DNA of 64,000 nucleotides from assembly GCA_019636275.1 (NCBI GenBank), contig JAHBXY010000001.1, positions 124,001 to 188,000 of the forward strand, written 5' to 3'. Below are positions 61,501 through 64,000 of this stretch, piece by piece. Position numbers and translations under genes: made by a program. The DNA is from Planctomycetota bacterium (GTDB lineage Bacteria > Planctomycetota > J058). The notes under the pieces were generated by a model, which ran no database searches, was not told where the DNA came from, and saw only the letters and a program-made list of their open reading frames with translations. Position 1 is the stretch's first letter. The number at the start of each line of letters is the position of its first letter.

Positions 61501-64000
61501 ACGACCCGGCGCGCGCCGGGTGGATGCTCCGGCGCGCGGCCAAGATCCGCGCCCTGCGCCTGGCCGACGCGCCGGGGGCGATCGCGGCCTACCGCGAGGC
61601 GGCGGCCGCGAACCCGTCCGACCAGGAGGCGTGGGAGGCGCTCGAGCCGCTCTGCGCCGAGGTCGAGGACGACGAGCTCCTGCTCGTGGTCCTCGAGCGG
61701 CTGCTGGCGCTGGCGCGCAAGGACGCCCAGCGGGCGCAGGCGGCGCTCAAGCTCGGGCGCCACCAGATGAAGCTCGGCAAGCTGTCGGAGGCGATCGACG
61801 CCTTCGTCACGGCGCGCGAGCTGGGGCGCGGGCCGCTGCTCGGGCAGGCGCTCGAGGCGCTCGAGGCGGCCTATCGCCTGGCCGGGCGCCACGCCGAGCT
61901 GGCGCAGGTGCTCGAGCAGCGGGCGGCGGACGGCCGCGCGCCGCACGCGCGCGACCTCCTGCTCGAGCGCGCGGCGCTGCTCGAGGAGAAGCTCGGGCGC
62001 CACGACCAGGCGAGCGACGTCCTCCAGCGGCTGCACCAGCTCCTGCCCGACGACCCGCGGGTGGCCTCGGAGCTCGAGCGCCTGCTCTCGGGGCAGAGCC
62101 GCTGGGCGGACCTCGTGACCTTCTACGAGGGCCAGGCGGCGCGCCGCGGCCCGCGCGCCTACGACGCGCTGGTCCTCCTCGGCCGCGTCCTGCGCGACCG
62201 CCTCGACGACCCCGAGCGGGCGGCGAAGGCGCTGCAGCGGGCGGTGGCCCTGAACCCGGCCGGCCTCGAGGCGGTCGAGGCCCTGCGCGACCTCTACCAG
62301 AAGACCGAGCGCTGGCCGGAGCTCCTCGACGCGCTGCGCCTGGAGATCGGGCTGATCAAGGGCACGCGGCAGCGCGAGGCGCGCCTGCGCCGCGCCGGCC
62401 ATCTCGCCGAGGAGAAGCTGGGCGACCTGCTCACCGCGGCGCGCTTCTTCGGCGAGGCCAGCCACCTGGCGCCGAAGGACCGGAACCTCCTGGGCGACCT
62501 GGCGCGCGTGCAGGAGGCGCGCGGCGACTGGTCGGGGCTCGTCGACACGCTGCGGCGCGACCTGCCGCTGGCGGGCGACCCGGCCGAGGCGGTGCGCCTG
62601 CACAAGCGGCTCGGCGTCGTGTTCTCGGGCAAGCTCTACCGGAAGCAGGACGCGCTGGCGGCCTACCGGGCGGCGCTCGAGCTGGCGCCGCAGGACGAGG
62701 AGGCGCTGGCCGCGCTGACCGACCTCCTGCGCGAGCTGGGCGAGTGGGACGAGCTGGCGCAGATCATCGACCGGCGGCTGGCGCGGGCGCGCGGGCCCGC
62801 GACGGTCGGACTGCGGCTGGAGCTGGCGCGGGTCAACGCCGAGCGGCTCGGCCGGCCCGAGGAGGCGCTGCAGGCGGCGGAGGAGGCGCTGGCGCAGGAC
62901 GCGCGCTGCGTCGAGGCGGCGCTCCTGGCCGTGAGCGTGCTCAGGCGCGCCCGCGACGCCAAGGGCGAGGCGGCGCTGGTCCGCGCCCTGCGCCGGCTGG
63001 CGGGGCTGCGCGAGGGGACGGAGCGCGCCGACGCGCTCGTGGAGCTGGTCGAGGTCCTCGGGCGGCGGCCGGGCAAGGGGAAGGACGCGCAGGCGCTCGA
63101 GGCCCTGGCCGAGGCCTTCGAGGCCGACCCGGCGCACGAGGCGGCGCTGGCGCAGCTCGCGGCGGCGCAGGAGGCGGCCGGGCGCTGGGACGACCTGCTC
63201 GCCACCTACGAGCGGGCGGCGGGGCGCGCGCGGACGGAGTTCAAGCGGGGCGACCTGCTGGCGAGGATCGCGGGGCTGCTCGAGCAGCAGCGCAAGGACC
63301 TCGAGCAGGCCGAGGCGCGCTACCGCGAGGCGATCGCCCTGGCGCCCACGCACCTGCCGGCGCTCCGCGGCCTGGCGCGCGTGCTCCACGCGCGCGGGGC
63401 GGGCGCCGGCGGCGCCGACGAGTCGGCGGCGGACGCGCTGGCGCGGCTCGAGGACCAGGTCGCCGACCTCGAGCAGGACCCGCGCGAGGCCGCGCAGGCC
63501 CTCGTGCGCGGCGGCGACGTGCGGCGCGAGGCGCTGGGCCAGTTCCCGGCCGCGCGGCAGCGCTACGAGGAGGCGCTGCGGCGCGCGCCGAGCCTGTTCC
63601 CGGCGCTGGCGGCGCTGGCCGAGCTGGCCTGGGCGGCCGACGACGCGCCGGCGGCGCTGTCGTGCCTCGAGCGCGTGGCCAGCTCGCCCGAGCTGCCGCG
63701 CGACCCCGCGCGCGGGGCGGAGCTCCTGTGGGCGCGGGGGCAGCTCCTCGAGCGCGCCGGCCGCGCCGAGGCGGCGGCGCAGAGCTACCGGCAGGCGCTC
63801 GAGCTCGTCCCCGGCCACCTGGCCGCGCTCGAGGACCTCGGACGGCTGTGCGTGCAGGGCGGCGGCTGGGCGGCCGCGCGCGGCGTCTACGAGGAGCTGG
63901 TGGCGCTGACGCGCCCGCCGGCGGCCCGGGCCGAGCACCAGCTCGTGCTCGCGCGCGTGCTCGCCAGGCTCAAGGAGACCGACCGGGCGCTCGAGCTCTA
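52521..64000 (+). CDS. Giant TPR-repeat protein (continues beyond the right edge)
   Basis: ATG at 52521 after AGGCGGGG. The frame stays open to base 64000, at least 3,826 codons, with no stop seen. There is no signal peptide or membrane helix. The whole length is tetratricopeptide-like helical hairpins in a longer supra-repeat of roughly 78 residues, repeated dozens of times. Each unit has Tyr/Phe-x-x-Ala-Leu-x-Leu-x-Pro, then a Leu-rich helix ending Trp-x-x-Leu, then a Glu/Ala/Arg-rich helix with Arg-x-x-Leu and a Leu-Gly/Arg-Asp turn. Around residues 1175-1205 an Ala/Gly/Pro-rich linker interrupts the pattern. TPR arrays bind other proteins; partners are unknown. Similar giant proteins occur in myxobacteria and planctomycetes (from memory). 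Confidence 0.93.
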   Translation, partial: MNESVVRSAKLFQDEEQRLQGAQRWDDLVALYSARAEAVDDDGLRERMLFRAGEVSLDHLSRAEQAEGYFLRAFEVRRTYLPALGALKAMHLDRKDRPAVRRVLGLEVGVTKDPRRLGQLHHELGRILREEGKPQDALAALLQAIEANPKSRVPLEDLEQLAKKHQRWDALVRAYRALAGAAQDKQAAIYQFLAGTILDESARDPDDASRAFAAALDAGPKDARILGTITRFFERRGEWALAARGLFQHLDAVQDDTKERVRLLKRLATIHEASLNAPQQAVKHLQRALELDPKDALAVKQLLGLGEKTADPRVVAQALELEAELPGLKDAERAERWERAAEQRDKAREGRAALRAVKRAVELRPRHVGALKLMESITRKLGDWPEHARTLELERELIDPRRSDQERRAAVALGKRLAEVCEVRLKDDARAAEALGKVVALDPKDGQALERLELIARRAGDWAEVARVLERRVAGAARGDNNQKVWLRELALVRRDQLGDGPGAARALEQLLALAPADPVPALRDLAPLLSAEARWQPLADALARLAELERDPAARARALCQLGAVRLERLEQAAQAAEALDAALALVPDGEGALEAARLRAQAARAMGDDAALAQALATWTRLEPDPAAQRRIRFELAGIEERRGNAPGALAAYEEVLAEEAAEAGALIGATRLLLAAGRAADAAQRLEAALVAVEGDRPRVGALAAELARLCEGPLADPARARAAWDRALRATPDLREAFERLAALAAQQGLPAQRELLYALEQVAAEAADPALRADMWRHQATLAEGPLALPPAAVAALERIRAQDPADAAALQGLRRLYRRTQRWGDLARLLEEVAALPAPPAPDLDAAGCRRELGTVCEEELDDLPRAARALGELAADLTDPADPAWDQLAGVERRLQRHEELVAALRRAAALGGAPALRVKRLVEAAEVQERDLNAPVEAAVTLDEALAVLPRSRDLLTRLGRVLVRADALPRAFGALGDAADAAAAEGDAPGAAALQVERGQVQEQAGDPASAEDAYRAAIAACPGHAPGHEALLALLSRLGRLDRLEQALAAAAAALPAGERGALLVRRGEVLARLGRLDDALAAFDEAEAARPRWARCREARVRALRPANRPGPLADALAARRGAEPDELERAERLAVLREEAELRALHLGDLPAGRALLLEALGPAAGKATGRATGRGAKAAPAAPAAPAGGGEDRETLRCLLRVERRMGLGAPLADHLEAAAGAEQDGARRADLLVEAGRVRRQREDDALRARQLFERALEADPTRLEAVRWLATLAREANDQAAQARWTAREADLEPDPKRKAALLVRLAAGQRKDKGGGRPTYEQALKHDPDSLEAWRGLAPLLRAQRAWAELAGALARLAELEPDRRQKVERLVALGELRLEHQKDAAGAREAFDAALALAPTDLRALHGRARTLDPKADAPALVDTLSRQLAATARADHRLALGKQLAALRQERLDDPAGAVAALEEVLRLAPDDEDAWRLLRDIHVERRDWAALAGAYERQGRRAAEPARREERLRQAALIVHHHLRDMARAADLYQEVLSLGDPQCVALNELPKLLLALKREPAYEALLLRVREVVPRTRTAARSLIELARRKAERGEAEAAAQHFEAALEEDPEAVEALDGLAALHEAARDWPRLAGVLDRKRRAVGGEAQAVELRLARAKLLEEELRDLPGAADELRAAAQAAPRRADVLERLTSLCRRCEWWQELAPALGALADLTKDPHKAARLLEERARVEQEQLRLPRQAIDSYRAALRRKPAPELLDPLLELYEREELWDELVQALEERAGFARGKGEKAALLQRAARALDERLRRPDDAIQAWGRALDVAPDRAAFEALQALCTRQKDDRRLADALAREVEHLAQVEGPDAGERLVAQALAGAARYAALELPARAEVLLEAALARDPRSRPAFDALERLLVAGKEHGRHYDLLRRFAAAATSADERADLHERAARLAEDELRNAQEARGHWEQALALRPGHPAATAALRRLYAAAHAWEELAGVLRAEAAAQAARQAAAGDADAAALVTLYVELGDVLERRLDRGPEAAGAYAEAAARAPDDPRPLLGLERVHQAAGAWADLVRVRQRLRDQEVDPRKRAQWALKVADAHERLGRRGEAIQALREALEEVPDNGSVLALLRRYLLEAERWAEAADVLGREADVARERAAQLARRLERAAVLRDRLGDDAGATEELERARALAPQDAAALTQLAQLHEKAGASVKLADVLQSLAVVEDDDRAAADLYERAGALLEAGDAEAAARAHERAARRDALRPGPLDALERIYARREAWQELARTLHRRAGLARALGEDAPVFLRRAAQVEEQRLGQQALAAATLELLLEQAPKDPETLAELARLRGALGEHAAHQEVLGRLAEVTADEGERARLLLEQGRILETRLRRPAAAALCVRAALALVERTKPEEARVLAGLLMRLAKAAGDEPALLDATERALKHARDPGDEALLLRGVGELASGPVYTPARAIEVYAELYRRDPQDGLVRQALEGLYVREARHAELLGWLEGEARRLGKEGAAADVQRLRHRMAELHRGALGDPAAAERCWQEALAADAGDEAARAGLEALYRAGRRLPELAKLLAERAARATSEREAAQALAEEAAVHEEQGALDVAIARLEAARERAGAGRGTGELSVRIVRALVRLYRQAGRHDDLATGLAALAGRDDLPAVDRAAALTELGLVSQRELRRDDDAARAFERALELDAQSVPAARALAALHRQAGRLAEVVRVCELEAAAKVDRGRLVWLKTHVGQLRHELRDLEGAARAYGEALQLDPVSLVALRGMADVARELVDVRALAQALEALAEHTPSPVDRLEARRELAHLYEEALADLRRAVACYRKVLADAPDDLEAVRGLARGLRALGDDEGLAETLEQELGLVTEAERRRLLALEAARLREALSEKAAGDARQASLQRALGLARTACELMPSDADALGTYARVAEKLSQWGELADATVLLARAVDDPARAGWMLRRAAKIRALRLADAPGAIAAYREAAAANPSDQEAWEALEPLCAEVEDDELLLVVLERLLALARKDAQRAQAALKLGRHQMKLGKLSEAIDAFVTARELGRGPLLGQALEALEAAYRLAGRHAELAQVLEQRAADGRAPHARDLLLERAALLEEKLGRHDQASDVLQRLHQLLPDDPRVASELERLLSGQSRWADLVTFYEGQAARRGPRAYDALVLLGRVLRDRLDDPERAAKALQRAVALNPAGLEAVEALRDLYQKTERWPELLDALRLEIGLIKGTRQREARLRRAGHLAEEKLGDLLTAARFFGEASHLAPKDRNLLGDLARVQEARGDWSGLVDTLRRDLPLAGDPAEAVRLHKRLGVVFSGKLYRKQDALAAYRAALELAPQDEEALAALTDLLRELGEWDELAQIIDRRLARARGPATVGLRLELARVNAERLGRPEEALQAAEEALAQDARCVEAALLAVSVLRRARDAKGEAALVRALRRLAGLREGTERADALVELVEVLGRRPGKGKDAQALEALAEAFEADPAHEAALAQLAAAQEAAGRWDDLLATYERAAGRARTEFKRGDLLARIAGLLEQQRKDLEQAEARYREAIALAPTHLPALRGLARVLHARGAGAGGADESAADALARLEDQVADLEQDPREAAQALVRGGDVRREALGQFPAARQRYEEALRRAPSLFPALAALAELAWAADDAPAALSCLERVASSPELPRDPARGAELLWARGQLLERAGRAEAAAQSYRQALELVPGHLAALEDLGRLCVQGGGWAAARGVYEELVALTRPPAARAEHQLVLARVLARLKETDRALEL

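Noticed and set aside
52503..63938. A minus-strand open frame of 3,811 codons opposite the giant TPR gene
   Set aside because: It is in exact antisense codon register with a clear TPR protein. Its translation is Arg/Gln/Leu-rich without domains, and its length follows from the absence of TTA, CTA and TCA in the sense frame.

Overview
The window is one contiguous piece of a very G+C-rich bacterial chromosome (by eye about three-quarters G+C, with GTG and some non-ATG starts throughout). Several genes point to a Gram-negative cell envelope: an Mla-type lipid transport set (MlaE, MlaF, MlaD and an auxiliary lipoprotein), a WaaP-like sugar kinase and an MsbA-like exporter. Other genes favour a Planctomycetota- or Myxococcota-like organism: a multi-membrane-span Ser/Thr kinase, a PPM phosphatase, a roadblock-FHA protein, HEAT/VWA and giant TPR proteins, and an RpnA-like protein with a Gly-Arg-Glu-Glu tail. 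The sequence alone does not settle the phylum. No rRNA, tRNA, CRISPR array, phage or recognisable insertion sequence was seen.

Layout. 1-6.2 kb: the 3' part of a P-type ATPase, an RpnA-like protein, a frameshifted HEAT/VWA protein and a PPM phosphatase. 6.2-31 kb: a roadblock-FHA protein, then a long glycan assembly and modification region. This region holds a GT-C-like membrane transferase with a DPM1-like GT2, four membrane-anchored SGNH-type proteins, a WaaP-like kinase with a second degenerate half, at least seven further glycosyltransferases, an FkbM methyltransferase, a NodU-type carbamoyltransferase and an ABC exporter with an unusual inserted domain. 31-36.6 kb: recJ and the four-gene Mla set. 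36.6-46.4 kb: a membrane Ser/Thr kinase, a secreted protein with carboxypeptidase-regulatory-like repeats, a membrane-anchored nucleoside hydrolase-like protein, a Rieske oxygenase, an exported protein of unknown function and a MATE exporter. 47-52.4 kb: an aldo/keto reductase, a saccharopine-dehydrogenase-like reductase, a GNAT, a globin remnant, a metzincin-like secreted protein, a thioredoxin and a CPBP membrane protease. From 52.5 kb to the right edge runs a single open TPR gene of at least 3,826 codons.

The glycan region reads as several short divergent operons with 1-4 bp stop/start overlaps. The enzymes suggest a lipid-linked or exported glycan that is phosphorylated, methylated, carbamoylated and perhaps acylated, then exported by the ABC protein. 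This is inferred from enzyme families and proximity.

The non-coding layer is the most unusual part. (1) Two inverted copies of a roughly 270-283 bp structured repeat begin 0-2 nt after stop codons (19450-19718 and 30875-31157); one has perfect 10-bp terminal inverted repeats. (2) CAGAGG-rich repeats lie downstream of genes, and one gene tail is partly duplicated. (3) A TAnnnT box lies 6-9 nt before many start codons, which suggests widespread leaderless transcription. In one case a palindromic box is shared by two divergent genes whose start codons are 25 nt apart. Several genes (HEAT/VWA, the GT-C-like transferase, the globin remnant) carry apparent frameshifts that may be real decay or assembly errors.
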